From: Eubacteriaceae bacterium
GTDB lineage: Bacteria > Bacillota > Clostridia > Eubacteriales > Anaerofustaceae
NCBI GenBank assembly: GCA_009782875.1
Contig: WRIE01000011.1
Location: forward strand, 1 to 60,342
DNA length: 60,342 bases
Direction of reading: 5' to 3'
Shown: positions 8,743 through 16,535 of the stretch, piece by piece
Position numbering within the stretch: the stretch's first letter is position 1
Layout: each line of letters begins with the position of its first letter
Notes under the pieces: generated by a model
What the model was told of the DNA's origin: nothing
Seen by the model: only the letters and a program-made list of their open reading frames with translations
The model's database searches: none
Translations under genes and position numbers: made by a program

Positions 8743-9104
8743 AGCCTTTTTTTGATGCATTGCCTTCTTATTGATAAGCTTCCTCTTGTTTTCCTGATGT
8801 AGTCTCTTTTCATTTATTCGATCCTGGCAGCTGTTCACAATTTATACAAATATTTTCTACAAATTTGGGTGTTTATCGATAAAGAACATTTCAAAAACTT
8901 CCGATAACGATTTGGAGAAATAATGTAATTGGAAATATGTGAAAATAATCAACATTTTATGTCCGTTGTTTTCAAGTTTATTCGATAATATCGGATATAC
9001 TTATTTCTTTTTCGATATGGCTGTACAAATTCTTTAAAATATCGTATGGTAAACATATAGCACAGAATGAGCAGTAAAGCATATCAGGCGAAAGGAAATA
9101 AGAA
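8743..9104 (+). promoter_or_regulatory. Leader region of the catechol cluster with operator-like dyads
   Basis: An AT-rich non-coding stretch before the IclR gene. It holds several copies of the motif ATCGATA or CGATAT (around 8873-8880, 8902-8906, 8982-8993, 9012-9016). The best is an imperfect palindrome, TTCGATAATATCGGA, at 8981-8995. Clustered dyads upstream of an IclR gene fit autoregulation, but no clear promoter hexamer pair is visible and binding is inferred. Confidence 0.35.
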
Positions 9105-9884
9105 GTGCAAAGCAAGAGCATCAAATCAATACTAAAGGTTGGAAACATTGTTGATGTGCTCTCATCATCTCCGGAACCCCTTTCTTTGGCTGCTCTGGCA
9201 AAGAGCACTGGATTGGTTAAGAGCACCTTGCATGGACTTGTCTCTACTCTTGTAGAAATTGGCTATGTCGAACAGGTTCCAGATAATGGCTATTACCAAT
9301 TGGGTATCCGCTTGTTCGAAATCGGCAACAGTATATCCAACAAGTGGAATGAGAAACGCATTGCTTACCCTTACATGCAAGAAATCGTTGAGAAAACCGG
9401 AGAGACTGTCCATATGGCAATTCTTAGCGATGGGGAAGTCTTGTACATTGAAAAGCTTGAATCAAGCCGTTCGATCCAAATTGTTACTGCCAGCGGGGTA
9501 AAGCTGCCTGCTTATTGCACTGGGTTGGGTAAAGCTTTGATGTCGAACCTTCCAACTGAGGATATCAAGCGCATATGCCAAGCAACAGGTTTTGTGCAGC
9601 ACACAGAAAACACAATAATGAGTTGTGAGGCTTTGATGGCAGAGCTAGCGGTTATCCGTGATAGGGGGTATTCCGTTGACGAGCAAGAATTTATGATCGG
9701 GCTGCGGTGTATTGCAGTGCCAATCTATAACCATTTTGAAAAAGTGGTCGCTGCTATCAGCATAGCTGCGCCACTGTCAAGGATGCAAGGGGAGAGGTTC
9801 GAGCTATACAAAGAGCTTTTGATGTCTGCGGGACAGCAGATTTCAGCTAGATTGGGCTATAAGGTTTCGGCAGAGTCCCGTTGA
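9105..9884 (+). CDS. IclR-family transcriptional regulator
   Basis: A 259-residue protein starting with GTG at 9105, preceded by AAAGGAAATAAGA. The N-terminal winged helix covers roughly residues 10-70 (L-A-A-L-A-K-S-T-G-L-V-K-S-T-L-H) and the effector-binding domain the remainder, with the usual G-L-G-K-A-L-M-S and E-F-M-I-G-L-R-C-I-A-V-P-I blocks. IclR proteins often control aromatic degradation and bind a pathway compound. It is the first gene of the catechol cluster and its TTGA end abuts the ferredoxin gene, so it is the likely local regulator. Confidence 0.9.
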   Translation: MQSKSIKSILKVGNIVDVLSSSPEPLSLAALAKSTGLVKSTLHGLVSTLVEIGYVEQVPDNGYYQLGIRLFEIGNSISNKWNEKRIAYPYMQEIVEKTGETVHMAILSDGEVLYIEKLESSRSIQIVTASGVKLPAYCTGLGKALMSNLPTEDIKRICQATGFVQHTENTIMSCEALMAELAVIRDRGYSVDEQEFMIGLRCIAVPIYNHFEKVVAAISIAAPLSRMQGERFELYKELLMSAGQQISARLGYKVSAESR

Positions 9885-9895
9885 TTGGAGCAAAT

Positions 9896-10180
9896 ATGGC
9901 AATAGAACACACAATAAAAATGTTTGGCCAAGATATTTTCTTCCAATGCAAGGAAAACGAAGCTGTATTGGCGGCTATGAAACGATCTGGCGCCAAAACA
10001 ATTGCAGCTGGCTGTTTTGGCGGTGGTTGTGGTGTATGCAAAGTAAAGTTGATATCAGGCGCTGCCACTTACAAAACAATGAGCCGGGCGCATATCAGCA
10101 CAGATGAAGAGGGCAGGGGGATAGTGTTGGCCTGTTGCATGTTTCCTAAAAGCGACATTGAGCTAGAGTTTTTAGGATAA
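9896..10180 (+). CDS. dmpQ: XylT/DmpQ-like [2Fe-2S] ferredoxin for dioxygenase reactivation
   Basis: A 94-residue plant-type ferredoxin. Cys40, Cys45 and Cys48 form C-x4-C-x2-C in A-G-C-F-G-G-G-C-G-V-C-K, and Cys80 supplies the fourth ligand. The G-G-C-G-V-C-K-V spacing is that of XylT and DmpQ, which re-reduce the ferric iron of oxidised catechol 2,3-dioxygenase. ATG 9896 is chosen over TTG 9881 because of GGAG at 9887-9890 and family length. It lies between the regulator and the dioxygenase gene, as expected for this role. Confidence 0.85.
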   Translation: MAIEHTIKMFGQDIFFQCKENEAVLAAMKRSGAKTIAAGCFGGGCGVCKVKLISGAATYKTMSRAHISTDEEGRGIVLACCMFPKSDIELEFLG

Positions 10181-10281
10181 ACGCAGTCCTACTAAATGTT
10201 GCGCAGAAAATTGAAGCTGCCTGCAGCAACTTATAGGTTTAAAACCAATGTATTTACTCAAAGTTAAAGGAGAATTTTTTA

Positions 10282-11211
10282 ATGGCAATTACTGGTGTAC
10301 TACGCTCAGCATTAATGCAACTACGCGTGCTGGATCTTGAAGCGGCTGTTAGCCACTATGTCAATATTGTGGGCTTAGATGAAGTTGGACGCACTGAGGA
10401 TGGCCGTGTGTTGTTGAAAGGCTACGACGAATTTGAACACCATTCATTCGTGTTGCGCAAAGCTGAGGTGGCAGGAATGGACTTTATTGGTTTCAAAGTC
10501 GAAAGTGACGACTTCCTATCTGACTTGGCTGTAAAAACAGAAGCATTTGGCTTGCCAATCGCCTGGGTTGACGCAAATACAGACCAACCTGGCTTTGGCC
10601 GCAGGCTTACAGTCCAAGTCCCAACGGGCCACCGCTTCGACTTTTTTGCTGATGTAGAGTTGGCAGAAGACCGCCCAATGCTGAGAAACCCGGATATTTG
10701 GCAAAAAGAACCCCATGGGATGCGCGCCCAGTGTTTCGACCATGCGCTCTTGTACGGACCTAATTCTACCGAGACAGTGCGTTATTGCAAAGAAGTGCTG
10801 AAAATGGCACCGGTGGAAGAGCTGCTTGCCCCCGGCGGTGACGGTATTGTCTGTACATGGCTAACATCATCAAACCGTATGCATGATATTGCAGTATTAG
10901 AATATGACCAACCGGGCAAACTGCATCACGTCGGCTTCAAACTTGAAGACTGGAACGCTATAGGCAACGCTGCGGACTTGATATCAATCAACGATGTGTC
11001 TCTTGATGCCGGTCCAATGCGCCATGGAGTCACTAGGGGCTTGACAATTTACTTCTTCGACCCGTCAGGAAACCGCAATGAGACATATGCCGGCGGATAT
11101 GCCCACTTCCCGGACATGCCTGTGCGCCAATGGGATTTCGACCAGGCAGGAAAAGGGATTTTCTACTACACCCGCGAGCTTAATGACCGTTTCTTGTCAG
11201 TTGTGACCTGA
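10282..11211 (+). CDS. dmpB: Catechol 2,3-dioxygenase (extradiol)
   Basis: A 309-residue protein close in length and sequence layout to XylE/DmpB (about 307). It has two tandem vicinal-oxygen-chelate halves. The iron ligands are visible: His154 in F-D-H-A-L-L-Y, His215 in L-H-H-V-G-F, and Glu267 in G-N-R-N-E. The ending G-K-x-I-F-Y-Y-T-R-E-L-N-D-R-F matches the family tail. It cleaves catechol next to the two hydroxyls, using O2, to give 2-hydroxymuconic semialdehyde. AAAGGAG precedes the ATG. The reaction needs molecular oxygen, which is notable in this genomic setting. Confidence 0.95.
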   Translation: MAITGVLRSALMQLRVLDLEAAVSHYVNIVGLDEVGRTEDGRVLLKGYDEFEHHSFVLRKAEVAGMDFIGFKVESDDFLSDLAVKTEAFGLPIAWVDANTDQPGFGRRLTVQVPTGHRFDFFADVELAEDRPMLRNPDIWQKEPHGMRAQCFDHALLYGPNSTETVRYCKEVLKMAPVEELLAPGGDGIVCTWLTSSNRMHDIAVLEYDQPGKLHHVGFKLEDWNAIGNAADLISINDVSLDAGPMRHGVTRGLTIYFFDPSGNRNETYAGGYAHFPDMPVRQWDFDQAGKGIFYYTRELNDRFLSVVT

Positions 11212-11389
11212 TAAGACCAATGTTTGATTTAGCATTTTAGCAAATAATTATCACGATAGTATATAGTGAAAACACAAAAGAATGCTTTTGTCGTGAAATT
11301 GGATAATATTGAATATCCAGTCTTTCTGTTGCATTGCTATCCTGTTCTTGCGCGAAGTATTGGCTGCACAAACAGGGCAGGCAGATAAA

Positions 11390-11529
11390 AATGGGCAAAT
11401 GGCGCGATCCAGCAAACATGTTCTTCCTGTGATCCCACAAAAGATGGACTAGCATAGCAGGAAGGCACATACGCTGTGTTTGCGGTTTTTACTAGCGACA
11501 GGCACATAGACTCGGCTATCAATAGATGA
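11390..11529 (+). pseudogene. tnpB: Relic of a TnpB (IS200/IS605-type) C-terminus
   Basis: Across three frames the stretch encodes G-K-W-R-D-P, then C-S-S-C-D-P-T-K-D-G-L-A, Q-E-G-T-Y, C-V-C-G-F-Y and finally S-D-R-H-I-D-S-A-I-N-R before a stop. This is the order of the TnpB zinc ribbon and RuvC-III end (C-S-x-C-G ... C-x-C-G ... D-R-D-x-x-S-A-I-N). The fragments need several indels to join, so the nuclease is dead. It lies directly before a well-preserved element right end. Confidence 0.65.
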
Positions 11530-11678
11530 AACTAAGGGTTGAGCCAATTGGCGCAGCCAACCTATGAACCGTGGGCACACGGGGATAGCTTGGCAAATAT
11601 CTCGCCGTTGGGCGGGAGTTCCCAGGAAGCCTCCACCAAAGGGCGCCTTCAGTCGTTTAAGGTGGGGGAGTATGTCGC
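11530..11678 (+). ncRNA. Orphan omega-RNA-like right end of a TnpB element
   Basis: The stretch starts at CTAAGGGTTGAG, contains GAACCGTGGGCACACGGGGA and GATAGCTTGG, then GGGAGTTCCCAGGAAGCC, and ends with the hairpin CCTCCACC / GGTGGGGGAG and TATGTCGC. This order is that of the guide scaffold at the 3' end of tnpB genes in IS200/IS605 elements. The stems look intact although the protein gene is a relic, so the RNA could still be transcribed from the operon. The natural guide would start after 11678. Recognition is from memory of the family, not from a search. Confidence 0.6.
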
Positions 11679-11755
11679 AGCATAAAGTGGATGGGCCCCG
11701 TGCTGGTCCATTCACGCTTTTTTAGTTTAAGAAAAAATTTGTTGGGAGCGAAATA

Positions 11756-12577
11756 ATGAGCACACCTGAAATCGCAAACTCGATTGCAACCGGAAGTTTT
11801 AAGACCAACTACCATGACTATGGGGCAGGAGAGCCGGTTCTTCTAATCCATGGCTCCGGACCCGGAGTATCAAGCTGGGCTAACTGGGGCAAAGTAATGC
11901 CAAAATTGTCTGCCAACAGGCGGGTCTTGGCTATTGACATGTTGGGATTCGGATATACCGATAGACCTGAAGGCGCAGAGTACACGATGGCTGTTTGGAT
12001 CAAGCAGGCAATAGATTTTATTGATGCAATGGGCCTTGGCCAAGTTGACTTGGTTGGAAACTCTTTTGGAGGAGCCCTTGCCATCGCCCTTGCAGTCGAA
12101 TATCCAGAAAAAGTGCGAAAACTTGTTCTGATGGGGAGTATGGGTGTCGAGTTTCCAATAACCTTTGGCCTCGACAGTGTTTGGGGATATACCCCATCGC
12201 TTGAAAATATGAGGGCGCTCTTGGACTTGTTCGCCTATGACCGTGAAATCATCAACGATGATTTGGCAAAAATGCGCTATGAAGCAAGTATCCTGCCAGG
12301 GTTCCAAGAGTCGTTTTCAGCTATGTTCCCGGTTCCCCGCCAGTATTGGGTCGAATCAATGGCCAGGAATGAGGCAAAGATACCCGGCATCAAACATCCT
12401 GCTTTGATAATCCACGGCCGTGAGGACCAAGTAATCCCGATTGACACATCGCTGAAATTGTTTAGTTTGATTGAGGACGCCCAGTTGCATATCTTCGGAA
12501 GGTGCGGGCATTGGACCCAAATTGAGCATACTGACAAGTTTGTGGAATTGCTAGAAAATTTTTTGGCTGAACAATAG
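11756..12577 (+). CDS. dmpD: 2-hydroxymuconic semialdehyde hydrolase
   Basis: A 273-residue alpha/beta-hydrolase. The triad is Ser103 in G-N-S-F-G-G, Asp224 in H-G-R-E-D-Q-V-I-P and His252 in G-H-W-T-Q-I-E-H; the oxyanion region is H-G-S-G-P-G. The S-G-P-G-V-S-S-W-A-N-W block is characteristic of XylF/DmpD-type C-C hydrolases. It hydrolyses the ring-cleavage product to 2-hydroxypenta-2,4-dienoate, releasing formate or another acid. No dehydrogenase, tautomerase or decarboxylase gene for the alternative branch is present here. GGGAGC precedes the ATG. Confidence 0.9.
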   Translation: MSTPEIANSIATGSFKTNYHDYGAGEPVLLIHGSGPGVSSWANWGKVMPKLSANRRVLAIDMLGFGYTDRPEGAEYTMAVWIKQAIDFIDAMGLGQVDLVGNSFGGALAIALAVEYPEKVRKLVLMGSMGVEFPITFGLDSVWGYTPSLENMRALLDLFAYDREIINDDLAKMRYEASILPGFQESFSAMFPVPRQYWVESMARNEAKIPGIKHPALIIHGREDQVIPIDTSLKLFSLIEDAQLHIFGRCGHWTQIEHTDKFVELLENFLAEQ

Positions 12578-12580
12578 ACT

Positions 12581-13369
12581 ATGGATAACAAAATTGATAA
12601 CAAAACAAGCGATCTAGCTGCCCTCTTGCGGGATGCTGCAGACTTTCGCAATGCGATTGGCCCGTTAAGCGAGCTGTATGAGGGCTTGTCAGTGGATGGC
12701 GCATATGCTATCCAGCTAGAGAATATTAACCATAGGCTCAATAGCGGCGAACGCGTATCTGGAAAGAAAATCGGGCTTACGTCTTTGGCCATGCAAGAAA
12801 TGTTCAATGTCAACGAGCCGGATTACGGGCATTTGATGGAGAGCATGGACTCGTCAGCAAACCCTATCGCTATAGAATCGTTGATGCAGCCACGGGTTGA
12901 AGGGGAGATCGCCTTTGTCCTCAAGGAAAGCTTGGCTGGCCCATGCATCTCTGCCGATGATGTCATTTCTGCGACTAGCTATGTAGTAGCAGCCTTGGAG
13001 ATCGTCGATAGCAGGATAAAAGACTGGAATATCAAATTGGTTGACACAATTGCTGACAATGCTTCTTCCGGCAAATATGTGCTAGGAAAAACAAGGCTGT
13101 TACTCTCAAATGTAGACTTGGTAAACGAAGAAATGGAACTATACAAAAACGGGGAGCTGTGCAACAAAGGGTCAGGCAGGGATGTCCTGGGAAACCCTGC
13201 AAATTGTGTGGCATGGCTTGCCAACAAGCTAAGCGGGTATGGAGTGTCGCTAAACAAGGGAGAGCTGGTTTTGTCTGGGGCTCTGTCTGCTGCGGTAAAT
13301 GCCCAGAAAGGCGATTTTTTCGAGGCAAAATTCTCATCTCTTGGAAGCGTCGCAGCTAAATTTGAGTAG
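12581..13369 (+). CDS. dmpE: 2-oxopent-4-enoate (2-hydroxypentadienoate) hydratase
   Basis: A 262-residue protein of the DmpE/XylJ/MhpD family. The metal-binding acidic residues lie in P-R-V-E-G-E-I-A-F-V-L and A-L-E-I-V-D-S-R. The G-K-K-I-G-L-T-S block (near residue 64) and the final S-x-G-S-V-A-A-K-F are typical. It adds water to 2-hydroxypenta-2,4-dienoate to form 4-hydroxy-2-oxovalerate in the cytoplasm. It starts 3 bases after the hydrolase stop codon, consistent with one operon. Confidence 0.92.
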   Translation: MDNKIDNKTSDLAALLRDAADFRNAIGPLSELYEGLSVDGAYAIQLENINHRLNSGERVSGKKIGLTSLAMQEMFNVNEPDYGHLMESMDSSANPIAIESLMQPRVEGEIAFVLKESLAGPCISADDVISATSYVVAALEIVDSRIKDWNIKLVDTIADNASSGKYVLGKTRLLLSNVDLVNEEMELYKNGELCNKGSGRDVLGNPANCVAWLANKLSGYGVSLNKGELVLSGALSAAVNAQKGDFFEAKFSSLGSVAAKFE

Positions 13370-13387
13370 CTACAGAAGGTGGATTAG

Positions 13388-14266
13388 ATGGAAAAAATAA
13401 AAGTTGCGATATTGGGTCCTGGCAATATTGGCAGTGACTTGATGTACAAAGTGTTTCGCAGCGAGCATCTTGAAATGGGGCTAATGGCAGGCATTGCCGA
13501 GTCCGAAGGCATCAAGCGCGCCCGGTCATTTGGTGTGCCTGCTAGTGTTGAAGGCATTGACGGGGTTTTGGAATTGGATGATGTGGACATTGTTTTTGAT
13601 GCGACAAACGCCTTTTCCCACTACACGCATGCGCCTTTATTGGAGAGCGCAGGAAAAATTGCCATCGACTTGACGCCTGCGGCGGTAGGCCCGTATCTAG
13701 TGCCATGTGTGAATATCGGTGAGCTGAGCAATGCTCCAAATGTCAATATGGTGACATGTGGCGGGCAAGCGACTATACCAATAGTATACGCCATCTCCCG
13801 TGTAGCAGGGGCAAAGTACAGCGAAATAGTAGCTTGCATATCATCATTAAGCGCCGGTCCGGGCACTAGGGCCAATATTGACGAGTTCACCCAAACAACA
13901 GCCAAGGCTATTGAGATTGTGGGCGGGGCAGACAAAGGCAAAGCGATTATTGTGCTAAATCCCGCTGATCCACCCATAACGATGTCCAACACGATTTACG
14001 TCCAGATTAAGAACAGGTCTGCAGGCATCGAAGCCATTGCAAAGTCGATTGATGAAATGGTTGCAGATGTGCAAAAATATGTGCCTGGCTACCGCTTGGC
14101 AGTGCCTCCAATGCTGGATGGGGACAAAGTCACTGTCTGCATCCAAGTTGAAGGCGCTGGCGATTTTCTGCCAGCATACTCTGGCAACTTGGATATAATC
14201 AACTCAGCAGCCATTGGCGCTGCAGAAATAATAGCGAAAGGGCTTCTTGCACAAAGGGCCAAGTGA
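13388..14266 (+). CDS. dmpF: Acetaldehyde dehydrogenase (acylating)
   Basis: A 292-residue protein of the DmpF/MhpF family. The NAD-binding loop G-P-G-N-I-G-S-D-L is at residues 10-18 and the catalytic Cys124 in V-T-C-G-G-Q-A-T. It converts acetaldehyde and CoA to acetyl-CoA with NAD and works in a channelling complex with the aldolase encoded next. The following ATG starts one base after this stop, as expected for subunits of one complex. Confidence 0.93.
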   Translation: MEKIKVAILGPGNIGSDLMYKVFRSEHLEMGLMAGIAESEGIKRARSFGVPASVEGIDGVLELDDVDIVFDATNAFSHYTHAPLLESAGKIAIDLTPAAVGPYLVPCVNIGELSNAPNVNMVTCGGQATIPIVYAISRVAGAKYSEIVACISSLSAGPGTRANIDEFTQTTAKAIEIVGGADKGKAIIVLNPADPPITMSNTIYVQIKNRSAGIEAIAKSIDEMVADVQKYVPGYRLAVPPMLDGDKVTVCIQVEGAGDFLPAYSGNLDIINSAAIGAAEIIAKGLLAQRAK

Positions 14267-14267
14267 T

Positions 14268-15281
14268 ATGGGAAAAAAAATACATATTGTTGATACAACA
14301 CTGCGTGACGGGAGCCACGCTGTCGCCCACTCCTTTACCCCTGGGCAAGTCAGCGCGATAGCTAGCGGCCTTGATAGTTGCGGCTTGGAGTACATCGAAT
14401 TCTCCCATGGGGACGGCATTGCCGGATCCACATACAACTTCGGGTTTTCAAAGTATGATGAAATGGATCTGCTTCGAGAAGCTGCAAATGCAATCAAGAA
14501 TGCTAAACTGACTGTGCTGTTGATACCAGGGATTGGGACAGTGGAGGATTTAGATTTAGCTAAAGAATGTGGAGCAAAAGTTGTCCGTGTAGCTACCCAT
14601 GTGACAGAGGCGGATATCAGCATGCAGCATATAAAAGCAGCAAAAGATTTGGGAATGATCGCATGCGGTTTTTTGATGATGGTCCATATGGCGCCGGTTG
14701 AAACAATTGTCGAGCAAGCAAAGCTGATGGAGAGCTATGGAGCAGATTATATCAACATCGCTGATTCAGCTGGATATATGCTGCCTGGCGATGTCAAAAG
14801 CGCAGTAGACGCCCTGGTGTCAAATCTCACAGTGCCTGTAGGTTTCCATGCACATGACAACTTAAGTTTTGCTGTCGCCAATTCCCTTGCGGCTGTGGAG
14901 TCAGGGGCAACTTATATCGATGCTACACTGCGGGGCCTCGGGGCAGGTGCGGGCAACGCCCAGCTTGAGGTAATAGCTGGTGTGCTCCAGCGGGAAGGCT
15001 ACGACACTGGGCTGGACTTCTACCCATTAATGGATTTGGCAGAACAAGTTCTCGAGCCTATAATGGTACGCCCACAGATTATCAATACCGCGTCTTTGAT
15101 GCTTGGATATGCTGGCGTGTATTCCAGCTTCTTGTTGCATGTCTACAAGGCAGGGGAAAAATTTGGCCTCGAGCCAAGAGACATTTTAGTTGAGCTTGGG
15201 CGCAGGCGTATGGTTGGCGGCCAAGAAGACATGATTATTGACGTGGCTTACAAGCTTTCCCAAGATAGAGGCTTGGCTTAG
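14268..15281 (+). CDS. dmpG: 4-hydroxy-2-oxovalerate aldolase
   Basis: A 337-residue protein of the DmpG/MhpE family. The N-terminal motif V-D-T-T-L-R-D-G-S-H and the metal-binding F-H-A-H-D-N-L are present, as is the C-terminal communication domain (from about residue 275) that docks to the dehydrogenase. It splits 4-hydroxy-2-oxovalerate into pyruvate and acetaldehyde. ATG 14268 is chosen since it follows the dmpF stop immediately with AAAGGG upstream. It is the last gene of the catechol operon. Confidence 0.93.
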   Translation: MGKKIHIVDTTLRDGSHAVAHSFTPGQVSAIASGLDSCGLEYIEFSHGDGIAGSTYNFGFSKYDEMDLLREAANAIKNAKLTVLLIPGIGTVEDLDLAKECGAKVVRVATHVTEADISMQHIKAAKDLGMIACGFLMMVHMAPVETIVEQAKLMESYGADYINIADSAGYMLPGDVKSAVDALVSNLTVPVGFHAHDNLSFAVANSLAAVESGATYIDATLRGLGAGAGNAQLEVIAGVLQREGYDTGLDFYPLMDLAEQVLEPIMVRPQIINTASLMLGYAGVYSSFLLHVYKAGEKFGLEPRDILVELGRRRMVGGQEDMIIDVAYKLSQDRGLA

Positions 15282-15314
15282 GCTGGCTATCTTGTAATGA
15301 GAGGTCATAAATAT

Positions 15315-15357
15315 CCGCCTGTTTATTAAAAATAGGCCGGCAGGCGGTTTTTGTTTT
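15315..15357. terminator. Terminator between the catechol operon and the phosphoesterase gene
   Basis: CCGCCTG (15315-15321) pairs with CAGGCGG (15341-15347), followed by TTTTTG on the plus strand. It separates two convergent genes and ends the catechol operon. Confidence 0.8.
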
Positions 15358-15358
15358 T

Positions 15359-16498
15359 CTAGTGCAAGGTTATCAACACAACTTCATTAAAAGTGCCTAA
15401 TCTTATAGGCATCATCCATGTGCCTGCGCCGCTTGTGACAACGATGTGGGGACTCGAGCTGTTTTCTTGGTAATAGCCGTAGTCTACAGTGAACATTCGT
15501 GATGTGAACATGCTGCCGGGAAAGATCTGCCCCCTATGGGTATGCCCTGCAAGAACCAAGTCTACGCCTTGTGCGTATTGGCTGATGTTTGCAGGATTGT
15601 GATCCATCACAATTACAGGCAACCCGTTTGGGGAGCCGGCCAAGGCTTGGATGCTTTCGCTTCTGGACAACTCCCCGAAACCGCCGATAGGGGACGAGTC
15701 TAGACGGCCGATAATAGATATTACTCCTTCAATAATAGCAATTTCATCATTCAAGAGCCTCACATTGCTGCGAAGCAAAAAATCCATCATTTCTGCCAAG
15801 GTCTTTCCCGCGTCGTGGTTTCCCAGGCATGCAAATGTCCCGTATGTGGAATCCAATCCTGCTATGAGTGTTTCGGCTTTGCCTGCGTCTTTGATCCTGT
15901 AGTAGTCGTCAGTGAATATGTCGCCGACAATGGCGACCAAGTCAGGCCCAGCTTCGTTGACCAGTTTTGTAACCTTTTCCAGCCGGTTTTCAGATTGGGT
16001 GTCGCCCAAGTGCAAGTCAGCGATGAACGCGATCTTCAATTCTTTGGATAGTGGGTTTTTTAGGTGTATTTCGTAAGATACAAACCTGACTTGGGTCGCA
16101 TTGTAGAGCCCAAAACATGTTGTCAAGCATGCCAGCAAAATTGCCCATAAGCGGGTTGAGTATTGGATTTTCGGCAGTGACTCCTGTGTCGCAATTTTGG
16201 CGATCTTTCCCGCAGCCACTACTAAGTCTGCCAGGAAAAACAGCAGCAGCAGATATACAAACAATCCCATCCATATAGAGCCAATTGCGCTGATGGCTTT
16301 TTTCGGCAATTCCGGCAGCGGCAGCCTGCCCAAGAAAAAAGAAAGGGCGATGGCAAGGTATAAAACTGTGTATATTGCCACATTGATGTTTCCGAAACGA
16401 AAATTTATGACTTGGTATGCCCTTCTGCCGATGTAGAAAAATGAGCCTGTGAAAATACCCATCACAATGCAAAAGGCTATGGCCATTCTTGGGCTCCT
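15359..16498 (-). CDS. Membrane-anchored metallophosphoesterase
   Basis: About 379 residues. The N-terminal 150 residues contain four hydrophobic segments; the remainder is a calcineurin-like phosphoesterase domain with A-D-L-H-L-G, V-G-D-I, G-N-H-D and G-H-T-H-R-G-Q, the five metal-binding blocks in order. The architecture resembles the YkuE/YaeI group, proposed to act on lipid-linked phosphates. The ATG at 16498 (M-R-S-P-R-M) is preferred because longer starts overlap the pyruvate kinase gene; an AAGGAG is 12 bases upstream. It probably follows pyk on the same transcript. Confidence 0.8.
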   Translation of the reverse strand, partial: RSPRMAIAFCIVMGIFTGSFFYIGRRAYQVINFRFGNINVAIYTVLYLAIALSFFLGRLPLPELPKKAISAIGSIWMGLFVYLLLLFFLADLVVAAGKIAKIATQESLPKIQYSTRLWAILLACLTTCFGLYNATQVRFVSYEIHLKNPLSKELKIAFIADLHLGDTQSENRLEKVTKLVNEAGPDLVAIVGDIFTDDYYRIKDAGKAETLIAGLDSTYGTFACLGNHDAGKTLAEMMDFLLRSNVRLLNDEIAIIEGVISIIGRLDSSPIGGFGELSRSESIQALAGSPNGLPVIVMDHNPANISQYAQGVDLVLAGHTHRGQIFPGSMFTSRMFTVDYGYYQENSSSPHIVVTSGAGTWMMPIRLGTFNEVVLITLH

Positions 16499-16535
16499 CA
16501 TAAATTGTTGTGTCTCCTTATGTTGCGCCAGATGC

